The notes below the pieces were generated by a model that did no database searches, had not been told where the DNA came from, and was given only the letters and a program-made list of their open reading frames with translations. Made by a program: the position numbers and the translations under genes. This document shows, piece after piece, positions 9,312 to 18,294 of a DNA stretch of 37,644 nt (positions are counted from its first letter, which is position 1; every line of letters begins with the position of its first letter). This stretch comes from Candidatus Cloacimonadota bacterium (lineage in GTDB: Bacteria; Cloacimonadota; Cloacimonadia; Cloacimonadales; WRIO01): NCBI GenBank assembly GCA_009777575.1, contig WRLO01000030.1, positions 1 through 37,644 of the forward strand, in the 5' to 3' direction.

Positions 9312-10052
9312 TTACCGTTTTTGAGCTAAAATTTCTGCCAAATCCTCCTCTGATAAAAGCACATTATTTTTGTTCACTCTCATGATTCCAGCTGAAATTT
9401 CGTCAATCAGGATTATTTGATTGTTTTGTAAACCTACTTCAAATTTAATGTCTATTAATTCACAATCAGAAAGAATTAGTTCATCTCGAATTATTTTCGC
9501 TGCTGACAATGCAATACTCTTCATTTCTTCATATTGACTATCTGTCAAAATAGGTCCAAAATCAGGATTAGTTAAAAATTCTCGAGATATTCGAGGGTCA
9601 CCTGCAAAATCGTTTTTAGTTGTTACTTCAAAGAAATCATTCAATTTCTGTCCTTGTGTTACATAGTCTGGATAAGTTCTGACTATACTCCCCATAGCTT
9701 TAAAACGGACAATACACTCCAATCCAGCGCCAATAGAGTTGGCTTTGCGGACAAGCATGCTTTTTTCTGTTAAATCGGCATCAAGAAAATGATTTGATAT
9801 TCCAGCATTATTTAACTTTGTAAAATAAATAACGCTGGAAATCAAATTTTTCAAGCCTATTCCAGAGATTTCTCCTACTACTTCATTTGCGCCAGGATCT
9901 TCGACAATCTCGACTGATCCATCTGATTTTTTAATTTTCCAACCAGTTATTGTATCTTTAGTATGAAGTAATAATGTTGTCTCATCTACTTGGTAAACAT
10001 CTTTTGTTTTACCAACATAAAGTAGCTTTAATAATTCTTTTTTTGCTTTCAT
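9312..10052 (-). CDS. purC: Phosphoribosylaminoimidazole-succinocarboxamide (SAICAR) synthase
   Basis: PurC joins CAIR and aspartate with ATP in de novo purine synthesis (cytosol). The 246-residue length fits the short bacterial form. Marks of the family are the start LLYVGKTKDVYQVDE with LLHTKDTITG, LVRKANSIGAGLECIVRFKA (about 104-123, compare V-R-..-P-x-E-x-x-V-R-x in PurC), DPRISREFL and IDIKFEVGL..ILIDEISAGIMR (about 201-225). It lies 34 nt downstream of serA on the same strand, probably co-transcribed. The ribosome site is weak (AGGCAA about 13 nt upstream). The purL gene lies beyond serA on the other strand, so two purine genes flank this spot. Confidence 0.9.
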   Translation of the reverse strand: MKAKKELLKLLYVGKTKDVYQVDETTLLLHTKDTITGWKIKKSDGSVEIVEDPGANEVVGEISGIGLKNLISSVIYFTKLNNAGISNHFLDADLTEKSMLVRKANSIGAGLECIVRFKAMGSIVRTYPDYVTQGQKLNDFFEVTTKNDFAGDPRISREFLTNPDFGPILTDSQYEEMKSIALSAAKIIRDELILSDCELIDIKFEVGLQNNQIILIDEISAGIMRVNKNNVLLSEEDLAEILAQKR

Positions 10053-10086
10053 CTATACTATATTGCCTATCAATCTCCAATGATGA

Positions 10087-11007
10087 TTAATTTACTTTAA
10101 AACTTATATCGGCTTTCTCAAAAAAGTTCACTATTTGATTTGCAGCTGCAATACCTGCATTGATATTGGCTTCTTCGGTCTGAGCACCCATTTTCTTTGG
10201 TGTAGCGAAATATCTATCTCCATATATCTGCATTTCTTTATCGTTTGAAGGAGTAATATCTGTAGCATATCGGAAGTCTTTTCTTTCTTCCATGATTTTC
10301 ACTATAGATTCTTCGCATACCACTTCTGCTCTAGCAGTGTTGATAAGGGTTGCGCCTTCAGGCATTTGTGATAATACATCATAGTTGATTGATTTCACAG
10401 TATCTTTCGTTTTGGGGAGATGAAGTGAAATGTATTCACAATTTTTGTATAGCTCTTTCATTTCTGTGAAAACCTTCAATCCATCAGCTTCCATTTTTTC
10501 TTTAGCAACAAAGGGATCATAAGCATAGACTTCCATTCCAAAACCTTTAGCAATCATTGCCACAAATCTACCTACATTACCGTAAGCATGAATGCCGAGT
10601 TTTTTACCTCTCAATTCTGTGCCTGATTTTCCATTAAATTTCCCTCTTGCTAAATAGATCATCATCCCGATTACTAGTTCAGCTACTGCATTAGAGTTTT
10701 GACCCGGTGTGTTCATTGCGACGATATTCTTTTCTTTAGCAATAGCAATGTCGATATTATCGTATCCAGCACCAGCTCTGACAACTATTTTCATGTCTTT
10801 GGCTACATCCATAACCTCTTTGTCAACTATGTCTGAACGGATTATCACGGCTTCAGCTGTCTCTACAGCTTTTAATAAATCTGACTTTTCCTTGTAATTC
10901 TCCAACTTGGTTAAAACATACCCAGCCTTTGAGAATATTTCTTCAATACCTTTAACAGCTGGAGCTGCAAAGGCTTTTTCAGTGGCGAGAAGAACTCTTT
11001 TTGACAT
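10087..11007 (-). CDS. serA: D-3-phosphoglycerate dehydrogenase, short Bacteroidetes type
   Basis: Oxidises 3-phosphoglycerate to phosphohydroxypyruvate with NAD, the first step of serine synthesis. The 306 residues form a D-2-hydroxyacid dehydrogenase without the C-terminal ACT domain. VVRAGAGYDNID (75-86) and MNTPGQNSNAVAELV (98-112) belong to the substrate and NAD domains. The Rossmann loop is GIHAYGNVG (138-146), unusual in starting G-I-H. The catalytic Arg is R226 in NTARAEVV. The position of the usual catalytic His holds Lys (ATPKKMGAQ, 268-276), as I recall from Bacteroidetes SerA sequences. AGGAG 8 nt before the start supports the N-terminus. It is the first gene of a two-gene run with purC. 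Confidence 0.88.
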   Translation of the reverse strand: MSKRVLLATEKAFAAPAVKGIEEIFSKAGYVLTKLENYKEKSDLLKAVETAEAVIIRSDIVDKEVMDVAKDMKIVVRAGAGYDNIDIAIAKEKNIVAMNTPGQNSNAVAELVIGMMIYLARGKFNGKSGTELRGKKLGIHAYGNVGRFVAMIAKGFGMEVYAYDPFVAKEKMEADGLKVFTEMKELYKNCEYISLHLPKTKDTVKSINYDVLSQMPEGATLINTARAEVVCEESIVKIMEERKDFRYATDITPSNDKEMQIYGDRYFATPKKMGAQTEEANINAGIAAANQIVNFFEKADISFKVN

Positions 11008-11032
11008 TCTTATTCTCCTGATTTTAATTATT

Positions 11033-11290
11033 TTATGCCATGAAAAAAAAAAGTAATTTTATGTCAACAAGTTTAATTTTTTCGAATTTATAGTTAAACA
11101 AATAGGTGATAGTAGGAACACCTTTTACTGTTTTGATATTGACCAGATGTTTGAAATTCCATGAGACAATATAATCACTATGTCTAATTATTGCACAGCC
11201 AATAAGTGAACAATCTAAATAATATTTAGATTTCAATCGAACTAAAGCATACACTCTCTCTATAGCGTTTATACAACCACTTAAAAGAAA
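11033..11290 (-). pseudogene. PIN-domain protein remnant (C-terminal half)
   Basis: The reading frame is open from 11290, after a stop at 11291-11293, but has no good start (a GTG at 11254 at best) and no ribosome site. The protein retains SDYIVSWNFKHLVNIKTVKG, the conserved second half of PIN-domain toxins and nucleases (typically D-Y-I-V-S-W-N-F-x-H). The first half, with the N-terminal catalytic Asp, is missing. This suggests a decayed VapC-like toxin gene. No antitoxin gene is visible next to it. Confidence 0.6.
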
Positions 11291-11347
11291 CTATATGGAT
11301 GATTTTAATAAAAATTTAATCCGTTAATTGTGTTTTTATATTAATCC

Positions 11348-11375
11348 TTGACAAAATTAATTAATTATAAATTTT
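11348..11375 (+). promoter_or_regulatory. purL promoter, Bacteroidetes-like
   Basis: TTGACA at 11348-11353, 12 nt, then TATAAATTTT at 11366-11375 (followed by G). This is the same layout and the same downstream decamer as at 7315-7342. It lies about 100 nt before the purL start codon. No purine riboswitch is recognisable in the leader. Confidence 0.5.
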
Positions 11376-11475
11376 GGCGAATAAGTGGGTAAAAATCTGT
11401 TTTTATGTTCTTATTCTGTTAATATTATGAAAATAATAAGTAGATTTTTTATTAATAAGATATTATGAGGTATCG

Positions 11476-13743
11476 ATGAATGAGCCTATAGTGAATTTAA
11501 TGCTCGCATTAGAGCATGGTTTGACCGAAGATGAGTATAACAAAGTATTAGAAAAACTTGGTCGTGTTCCAACTTTCACTGAGTTGGGAATAATCTCTGT
11601 TATGTGGTCTGAGCATGCAAGCTACAAAAACTCCATAAAATATATTAAAACCTTACCCAAAGATAGTCCGGCAATGTTATCAAAAGCAGGCGAAGAAAAT
11701 GCTGGGGTCATCGATATTGGTGACAATCAAGCGATTTGTTTCAAAATAGAGAGTCATAACCACCCTTCAGCTAAAGAACCTTTTCATGGTGCCGCAACGG
11801 GAGTAGGTGGTATTCTCAGAGATATTTTTACTATGGGAGCTAGACCAATATGTGCCTTGAACTCTTTAAGATTTGGCGACATATCTGACCCTGAAGTAAA
11901 AAGATTGATGAAAGGCGTGGTAGAAGGTATTGGTCACTACGGAAATTGCTTTGGAGTGCCTACTGTCGGAGGAGAGATTTATTTTGAGGATGCTTATAGA
12001 GGAAATCCACTTGTAAATGCTATGGCTGTGGGTTTATTGGAGCATAAAAATTTAATGTCTGCAAAGGCTGCAGGATTTGGAAATTTTGTGGTTTATGTGG
12101 GTGCAAAAACAGGTAGAGATGGAATACATGGAACTACCTTTGCTTCAGAAGAATTGAACGATGAGTCTGAAGGTCAAAAATCTGCTGTCCAAGTCGGCGA
12201 TCCATATACTGAAAAACTTTTAATGGAAGCTACTCTCGAAGTAATAGAAAAAAAACTTGTTGTAGGTCTCCAAGATATGGGTGCTGCTGGTTTGACTTGT
12301 TCATCAAGTGAGATGTCTGCAAAAGCTGAAACTGGTATAGAAATTGATACTGCACTTGTACCCCAAAGAGAAAAGAATATGTCTGCTTACGAAATATTGC
12401 TCTCAGAATCACAAGAAAGAATGCTTTTAGTTGTTACCCCTGATAATTTTAATGCAGTAAAAGATATTTTTGAAAAATGGGACCTTAATATCGCCAAAAT
12501 AGGATTTGTAACAGATGACAAGATTTTTCGAGTTCGGCACAATGGAGTCATAAAATCAGAGATACCTGCAAATTTTCTTGTTTTGGGTGGTGAAGCTCCT
12601 GTATATGATAGAGAAGTAAAAATACCTGCTTATTTTGAAAAAACAAGAAATTACGATCAAGCATCTACCCTTAAACCCGATAATTACAATTTTATTTTGA
12701 AACAATTGCTCGGCATACCAAATATAGCTTCTAAAAAAGCAATTTATTCACAGTATGATTATATGATTCAAACAAATACACTCATCGAACCTGGTGGAGA
12801 TGCAGCTTTGATTAGAATAAAGAATCTTAAAGATAATTCTTCCGTAAATAATAGTAAAACAAAAGCTATTGCTGTTTCTGTTGATTGTAATGGTAGATAT
12901 TGTTTTCTTGATCCTTATGAGGGAGCCAAAGGTGCTGTTGCTGAATCTGCAAGAAATGTGCTTTGTACTGGAGCAAAACCAATAGCAATCACAAATAATT
13001 TAAATTTCGGAAATCCATACAAACCAGAAGTTTATTGGACTTTTGTTGAGGTCATCAGAGGTATAAAAGATGCCTGTGAAATGTTTGGGACGCCAGTGAC
13101 TGGTGGAAATGTGTCATTTTATAATGAAAGGGTTACAAAAGATAGCAACCATACCCCAGCTGTCGCTACTTCTATCTATCCGACCCCCACTATTGGTATG
13201 CTAGGCGTATTAGATGATATTAGTAAAGCTATAACGACTGATTTTAAAAATGAGGGTGATATAATTTATCTCTTAGGAGAAAATTGTAATGAAATAGGTG
13301 GCAGTGAGTATCAAAAATTAATCCTAAAAAAAACAATGGGGATGCCGCCTATAGTTGATTTAAGAAAAGAATTGTTATTACAACAAACATTTCTGGAATT
13401 AGTTAATAAAAAAATAATTAAATCTGCACATGATTGCTCTGACGGTGGTCTGGCGGTGGCTCTTTTTGAAAAATGTCTCAAAAAAGATCAAGGACTTTTA
13501 GGTTGTCAAATCGATTACGAGATGATTCATCGAGCTGATTTTGAGTTATTTGGGGAATCACATGCTAGAATAGCCATTTCTTTACACCCAAATAATGAAA
13601 AAGACTTTATCGAAATGTGTAAAAATAACGAACAACCTTTTCAAAGATTAGGTATTGTAACCAACAATAGATTTATTGTAAAAAGTTTTATTGATATTGA
13701 ATTGAGTGAACTTAGATTTATCTATGAAAATGCAATTTTGTAG
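11476..13743 (+). CDS. purL: Phosphoribosylformylglycinamidine synthase subunit PurL
   Basis: The ATP-dependent FGAM synthase of de novo purine synthesis, small (755-residue) form, which works with separate PurS and PurQ. Neither partner gene is in this window. [11 protein letters not shown] (43-53) holds the N-terminal catalytic-region His. [20 protein letters not shown] (92-111) is the PurL signature, and the paired ATP-binding halves are visible, with [16 protein letters not shown] in the first and [13 protein letters not shown] in the second. GAGG at 11467-11470 supports the start. Two downstream genes follow at 10 and 9 nt. The gene is intact. Confidence 0.96.
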   Translation: MNEPIVNLMLALEHGLTEDEYNKVLEKLGRVPTFTELGIISVMWSEHASYKNSIKYIKTLPKDSPAMLSKAGEENAGVIDIGDNQAICFKIESHNHPSAKEPFHGAATGVGGILRDIFTMGARPICALNSLRFGDISDPEVKRLMKGVVEGIGHYGNCFGVPTVGGEIYFEDAYRGNPLVNAMAVGLLEHKNLMSAKAAGFGNFVVYVGAKTGRDGIHGTTFASEELNDESEGQKSAVQVGDPYTEKLLMEATLEVIEKKLVVGLQDMGAAGLTCSSSEMSAKAETGIEIDTALVPQREKNMSAYEILLSESQERMLLVVTPDNFNAVKDIFEKWDLNIAKIGFVTDDKIFRVRHNGVIKSEIPANFLVLGGEAPVYDREVKIPAYFEKTRNYDQASTLKPDNYNFILKQLLGIPNIASKKAIYSQYDYMIQTNTLIEPGGDAALIRIKNLKDNSSVNNSKTKAIAVSVDCNGRYCFLDPYEGAKGAVAESARNVLCTGAKPIAITNNLNFGNPYKPEVYWTFVEVIRGIKDACEMFGTPVTGGNVSFYNERVTKDSNHTPAVATSIYPTPTIGMLGVLDDISKAITTDFKNEGDIIYLLGENCNEIGGSEYQKLILKKTMGMPPIVDLRKELLLQQTFLELVNKKIIKSAHDCSDGGLAVALFEKCLKKDQGLLGCQIDYEMIHRADFELFGESHARIAISLHPNNEKDFIEMCKNNEQPFQRLGIVTNNRFIVKSFIDIELSELRFIYENAIL

Positions 13744-13753
13744 AAATTGATTT

Positions 13754-14416
13754 ATGAGAAAATTTCGATTTAGTGATATGACTTCAACAGAACAAAAAAC
13801 TTTGTTTTTTATTATGTTTTTAATTATATTAGGGACAACCTTAGAAATCTCTGGATACTCTCCACCACTACTAAAAAAGGATGAATTTATACTTTCTGAT
13901 CAAGAAAAATTATCAGTTTTATTAGCTGTAGACTTTCAACCAAGATACGACTTAAATAAAGTTACTTATGATGAATTGATTTTTTTAAGATACATCGGAC
14001 CTTCTACAGCTCAAGCTATTCTCGAATATCAACAAAACATTGGATTTAAAAGAGTAGATGATTTAATAAATATTAGAGGAATTGGTGACAGAAGATTGGA
14101 AGAATTTAGAGAATATTTTTTTGTTGAAGGAGACTCAATTCGAGTTTCAAATACTAATATACAAATCGCTGATACCGTAGTTTCTGTTACAAACAACACT
14201 CGCAATAATACTCAAAATCGATTGATAAACATAAATACTGCTACACAAGACGAACTAATCACCCTTAGAGGTATAGGACCAACAAGAGCTTTAGCAATAA
14301 TAGAATATAGAACAAATCATGGACGTTTTAGAACTATTGATGACATTGTTAATGTTCAAGGTATAGGTTCTCAAACCTTTGAAAATATCAAAGAATATAT
14401 CACAGTTGGAAATTAG
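13754..14416 (+). CDS. ComEA-like protein with two helix-hairpin-helix domains
   Basis: A 220-residue protein with an N-terminal membrane anchor (about 16-34, after a basic start). Two ComEA-type helix-hairpin-helix units follow, at about 62-122 (DLNKVTYDELIFLRYIGP..AQAILEYQ) and about 156-217 (NINTATQDELITLRGIGP..ALAIIEYR). Each has the I-G-x-x-x-A hairpin and a second G-I-G. Such domains bind DNA non-specifically. Membrane-anchored ComEA proteins act in DNA uptake, though two units in one chain is less usual. No ribosome site is evident. The start lies 10 nt after the purL stop, so coupling is likely. No other competence gene is seen here. Confidence 0.82.
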   Translation: MRKFRFSDMTSTEQKTLFFIMFLIILGTTLEISGYSPPLLKKDEFILSDQEKLSVLLAVDFQPRYDLNKVTYDELIFLRYIGPSTAQAILEYQQNIGFKRVDDLINIRGIGDRRLEEFREYFFVEGDSIRVSNTNIQIADTVVSVTNNTRNNTQNRLININTATQDELITLRGIGPTRALAIIEYRTNHGRFRTIDDIVNVQGIGSQTFENIKEYITVGN

Positions 14417-14425
14417 GAAGGAAAA

Positions 14426-15094
14426 ATGGAAAAAAAGATAACCCCAACGTTGACATTGGCTCAATTATATGAGGCACAAAAACAATATTTTGATGCTTTT
14501 ACGCTTTACAGTATCCTCTATCGTGCAAATCCCAATGATGAAATTTTAGTTAAAAAGAGGTCTGTTGAAAAAAAGATTTTTACTGACCAAAGTCTTGAAT
14601 ACAACAAATTGATAAATCAAATATTTACTGCCGAAGATAAGGAAAAATTTCGTTTGTTACCAGAATCAAATTTTCAAAACTTCAAATCTGCTATGGAACA
14701 AGATTATTTTGAGCCGATAGTGTTTCAGGAAGAAGAATTTGATGAACCTCCAGAAGAAGATAATGAAAAAGAAGAAGTTGATATAGAAGACTCCTATTTC
14801 GGTAAAAAACCCAAGATTGCTGATGTGACATATATTGATGATCTGATATATGATGATATTATTGACTTAACGGCTCTGAAAAATGAAGAACTGAGAGAAA
14901 AAGCAACTAAAACAATCAGTTCAACTCAGATAAATTTACCACAGATAAGTTCTGACAGTGATGATTTATTGGATATGACTATTTCAGCTTTTTCAAGTCA
15001 TTTGATTAAAAAAATAGGTTCTGATAAAAAAATTTCAGACCTAACATTAAAAGAGATTAAAGAAATAAAAAGTGTATTTAAAGATTTTTTGTAG
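14426..15094 (+). CDS. Conserved-looking protein with TPR-like start, unknown function
   Basis: 222 residues, not recognised. The first 40 residues resemble one tetratricopeptide unit (TLAQLYEAQKQYFDAFTLYSIL..NP). A strongly acidic middle (about 105-135, EEEFDEPPEEDNEKEEVDIE) and a Ser-rich, mixed-charge C-terminus follow. There is no signal peptide or membrane segment. AGGAAGG just before the start is a strong ribosome site. It ends the purL run and converges on the SurA-like gene with a 28-nt gap. Confidence 0.6.
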   Translation: MEKKITPTLTLAQLYEAQKQYFDAFTLYSILYRANPNDEILVKKRSVEKKIFTDQSLEYNKLINQIFTAEDKEKFRLLPESNFQNFKSAMEQDYFEPIVFQEEEFDEPPEEDNEKEEVDIEDSYFGKKPKIADVTYIDDLIYDDIIDLTALKNEELREKATKTISSTQINLPQISSDSDDLLDMTISAFSSHLIKKIGSDKKISDLTLKEIKEIKSVFKDFL

Positions 15095-15122
15095 GAAATA
15101 GATTTTATAGCGGTTTATCATC

Positions 15123-16760
15123 TTAATTCCCCTCCAATCTGTCTTCATATATCATAATTTGAATCCCATAATTATGCACCAATTCATTGATATAGTCCTG
15201 CATTCGTTCAAACATGAGACTTGGTATCATTTGCGTCACCACCTCATCAATTGGACGCACTGCTCCCTGAACCCTTTCCAATATTTTATAAACATGAAAT
15301 ACATTCGGTTCTACTTCGATAGGAGCTATGATTTCACCTACATTTCTTTCAAAGAGTATATCATAGCTATTTTCCAATTCTGATCTCTCTTGAAATGGTC
15401 CTATACCGTTGGTTGAGTTTTTGAATGGGTCATTGGAGTATGTTAAGACTATAGATGAAAAATCTGGGTTTATCTGAGCTTCTTCAAAGGCTCTGTTGGC
15501 TGTAGCTCTATCATTTAATACTATTGTCTGTAACTTAAAGAAATCTGATCTTCTATACAAATTTCTATTTCTATTGTAAAATCTTTGTAAATCAGCATCG
15601 GAGATGTTTCTCGATTGTGAATCATAAATATATTCAAGCATGTAATTTATAGTTTCTATCTTTTGATTCTCTCTCAGATTCATCTGTTCTTCGCTCCAGT
15701 TTATCAAAAACTGTCGATTCGTAAAAAATCCATTTTCACTTGCTAGGCTAAGGATTGTCTTTTGGCTGATAAAAAGATTGATATAATCTAAAAATTCTTG
15801 ATATGAAAGATTATTGATGGTATAAATATTGTATAAATCTCCCAACCTATCCAAAAATTCTATTATTGTCATAAAATCATTTGTTAGTCTATTTGTGACT
15901 ATTGTTTCTTGAGTATATAATACATGCCCTTGATTGTAAATTTGGTCGATGATAAAAAGATTAGGTCTATTATTTCTGATGATTTCTTCATATCTTTCCT
16001 GTTTAAAATCTTCCTTTTTTATATTCAACAGTTCATTGGCTATAAACTCTCGTGAATCCTTTAATGAAGGTTGGACACCACGAAAATAAACTATATATCC
16101 AAACAATGTTTCTATTGGATTTGTTGCTTCTCCAGTCCTTGATAATTGCTCTATATGTTCTTGTAAAAAATCTGGGGGATGAAAGTAATTTGCTAAACCT
16201 ATAAATCCAGGGCGAGATATTCGGTGATCTGGAAAAAACATTCTATAGACCGTGTTAAAATCACCTAATCTATTTAATTCTCTTGTTGCTAATCGTGCTT
16301 TTTCTTCAGCTTCATCATCAGAATAATAAAAACTTAAACCACGAACCTCAAATATCGGTTGAGTATTGAAATAATTGTCGATTTCTCTCCGAGTTACATG
16401 AACATTTTTTTCAGCTTCTAAATCAAAAAACATCTCCAACATCAATCTATCTTTAGCATAGCGCTCCTGCTTTTCAAATTGAGGATTCAATACATTTTGG
16501 ATGATACCTGATTTCTCCGCATGAATCAATAAAATTTCTTGATTTATCATCATATCAAGTATTTCTCGACTATTTGCCGGATCAAAGCCTCCATAAGTAT
16601 TGATAGAAAATTGACGCAATTGCTTCATAGTTATGCTAGTTTCGTTGACAGTTGCCACTACTGTGCTTTCTCCAAAGCCTCCCAAATTGAAACAATTGTA
16701 AAAATATAATATTAATAACCCTGAAACTACCATTAAAAATGTAGAATCACGCTTTTTCAT
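15123..16760 (-). CDS. SurA/PpiD-like periplasmic foldase with parvulin-like domain
   Basis: 545 residues. One N-terminal hydrophobic segment (about 8-24) acts as an uncleaved anchor or export signal. A SurA-like chaperone start (VATVNETSITMKQLRQF, then ILDMMINQEILLIHAEKSG, about 35-85) follows. A parvulin-type prolyl isomerase region lies near residues 405-500 (KLQTIVLNDRATANRAFEEA..FSSIVLTYSNDP..GIGPFQ). Such proteins help outer-membrane proteins fold. AGGAGG 8 nt before the start is strong. It is last of three minus-strand genes (kinase, lipoprotein, this). The isomerase active site is divergent, so catalysis is uncertain. Confidence 0.75.
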   Translation of the reverse strand: MKKRDSTFLMVVSGLLILYFYNCFNLGGFGESTVVATVNETSITMKQLRQFSINTYGGFDPANSREILDMMINQEILLIHAEKSGIIQNVLNPQFEKQERYAKDRLMLEMFFDLEAEKNVHVTRREIDNYFNTQPIFEVRGLSFYYSDDEAEEKARLATRELNRLGDFNTVYRMFFPDHRISRPGFIGLANYFHPPDFLQEHIEQLSRTGEATNPIETLFGYIVYFRGVQPSLKDSREFIANELLNIKKEDFKQERYEEIIRNNRPNLFIIDQIYNQGHVLYTQETIVTNRLTNDFMTIIEFLDRLGDLYNIYTINNLSYQEFLDYINLFISQKTILSLASENGFFTNRQFLINWSEEQMNLRENQKIETINYMLEYIYDSQSRNISDADLQRFYNRNRNLYRRSDFFKLQTIVLNDRATANRAFEEAQINPDFSSIVLTYSNDPFKNSTNGIGPFQERSELENSYDILFERNVGEIIAPIEVEPNVFHVYKILERVQGAVRPIDEVVTQMIPSLMFERMQDYINELVHNYGIQIMIYEDRLEGN

Positions 16761-16826
16761 TGTGTTATCCTCCTAAATATAATGTTAATCGATTGCATAT
16801 CTTTTTTCTCGACAAGATTTTTGACA

Positions 16827-18269
16827 TTACTCACATATAAAGGTTATCCCTTCAAGCCTATTTATCAATGTGGAATGAACATTCGGGAGTTCTTTACCCG
16901 GCTCAAGAGTCGTTATCGCCGTTTTGCCAATTATATGCCGACCATCTTTGCCATCAGACTCAATGGTTCTTATACCCCAAATAGTATGAAACACTATCGG
17001 TTCCTCAGCTACATGACCTAAATACAACATTATATGTCCCGGTGTCCTTATTAATGTTGTAAATGGTGTAGCCAAATCAATAATTTCTTTTTTCTTCTCA
17101 AAATTATTTTCGATATGGCTCATATCATGAAATCTACCATATTCATAAGCTTGTGCTCTGCCATTTCTTGGCAATAAGATCCCAAACCCAATATATAAAT
17201 CCAAAAGACTTTGAGAACAATCTCTATTGAAATACATTCCACCCCATCCATATACTTGCCCCATCATTTTACTACTGATATTTGCTAGATTTCCAGCAGT
17301 CAAAGGTATGGGTATTATTCTTGGAGCTGATTGTGTTACAGTATCAAAGTCATTTTTTGATACTCTCAGGCTTGCTAATACTCCGTTATTAAACTCATCT
17401 CTATTAAAATGAAAGACTTCATAAGCATATCCTAAATCATTAATAACTGAAAAAACAGTTCCAATATCTGCATGAGCGACATAACTCCCATTTTTATTAT
17501 AAAGAGGAGTTCTATCTGATGTGATCGCTATTTGCTCAGCTAACATCACCTGATTTATCATTTCTTCCTCTAAATACGCTATCATATTTCGTGGCACCCA
17601 ACCACTACAGATATGTGATTCTATCAATGCCCAGTTTTCGCTCTCATGATAGATAAATATTGGCGTTCCGATTGGAATAGTTGAATTTTGCCAATAATCA
17701 AAAGGGTAACCCTCGCCAGCTAAGGCAAAATCAAGGTAAAAAGGTTTTACGCTCGGCATCACTCTGATATGAGAGTAGTTTAGCATTATTCCTTTTTTCA
17801 TTGTGTTGAAACCGTTTTCAAGATTCGCTATTATTTTTATCTCATTTGCAAAATCTGCGTCTCGAGCAAGTTTATTTTCGCCTATACCAGCGTTTATAAA
17901 TAAGTTATTTATCTGATTTTGGTAGTATTCCAAAGTGTTTTCTGCTTTTTCAGAAAGCAATATATTCTCTCCTGTCCCGTTAGATAAATCAGAAATAAAC
18001 AAAGTATCTATCCAAACTGCAAAAAACTTACTCACAAAACCAATGTATAGTTCATTTTGCCTATTTTGTGACACAAGTAATGAATCTTGATTGATTAATT
18101 TTGCGTAGAAAAATGGGTCTTGTGAATAATTTAATAAGTCTTCGACTATCCCTTGTGGACTAGTTATCTGCTGGTTGACAGGAGATATTGAATTGTTAAA
18201 ACAAGCACTTAATAATAAAAAAACTATCAAAATAGTATAAAAAAGAAATGAATTTTTTGTTTTTTTCAT
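16827..18269 (-). CDS. NlpC/P60 cell-wall peptidase lipoprotein with SH3b domains
   Basis: A 480-residue predicted lipoprotein: LLLSAC ends in the lipidated C23. An N-terminal stabilising region precedes SH3b-type beta domains around residues 160-310 (GTPIFIYHESENWALIESHICSGWV). The C-terminal NlpC/P60 domain starts at YGWGGMYFNRDCS with nucleophile C351, and TPGHIMLYLGH supplies H412, with H428 as third-residue candidate. This architecture (N_NLPC_P60, SH3, NlpC/P60) is known for gamma-D-glutamyl-diaminopimelate peptidases that cut peptidoglycan stems. GAGAGG precedes the start. It lies 25 nt after the kinase and 66 nt before the SurA-like gene. Confidence 0.87.
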   Translation of the reverse strand: MKKTKNSFLFYTILIVFLLLSACFNNSISPVNQQITSPQGIVEDLLNYSQDPFFYAKLINQDSLLVSQNRQNELYIGFVSKFFAVWIDTLFISDLSNGTGENILLSEKAENTLEYYQNQINNLFINAGIGENKLARDADFANEIKIIANLENGFNTMKKGIMLNYSHIRVMPSVKPFYLDFALAGEGYPFDYWQNSTIPIGTPIFIYHESENWALIESHICSGWVPRNMIAYLEEEMINQVMLAEQIAITSDRTPLYNKNGSYVAHADIGTVFSVINDLGYAYEVFHFNRDEFNNGVLASLRVSKNDFDTVTQSAPRIIPIPLTAGNLANISSKMMGQVYGWGGMYFNRDCSQSLLDLYIGFGILLPRNGRAQAYEYGRFHDMSHIENNFEKKKEIIDLATPFTTLIRTPGHIMLYLGHVAEEPIVFHTIWGIRTIESDGKDGRHIIGKTAITTLEPGKELPNVHSTLINRLEGITFICE

Positions 18270-18294
18270 AATCTAAAACCTCTCGATTTTTTAT

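Noticed and set aside
11033..11254. Intact short gene upstream of purL on the minus strand
   Set aside because: It starts at a GTG with no ribosome site, and the PIN-type sequence continues upstream of it to a stop, so it is better read as a truncated remnant.
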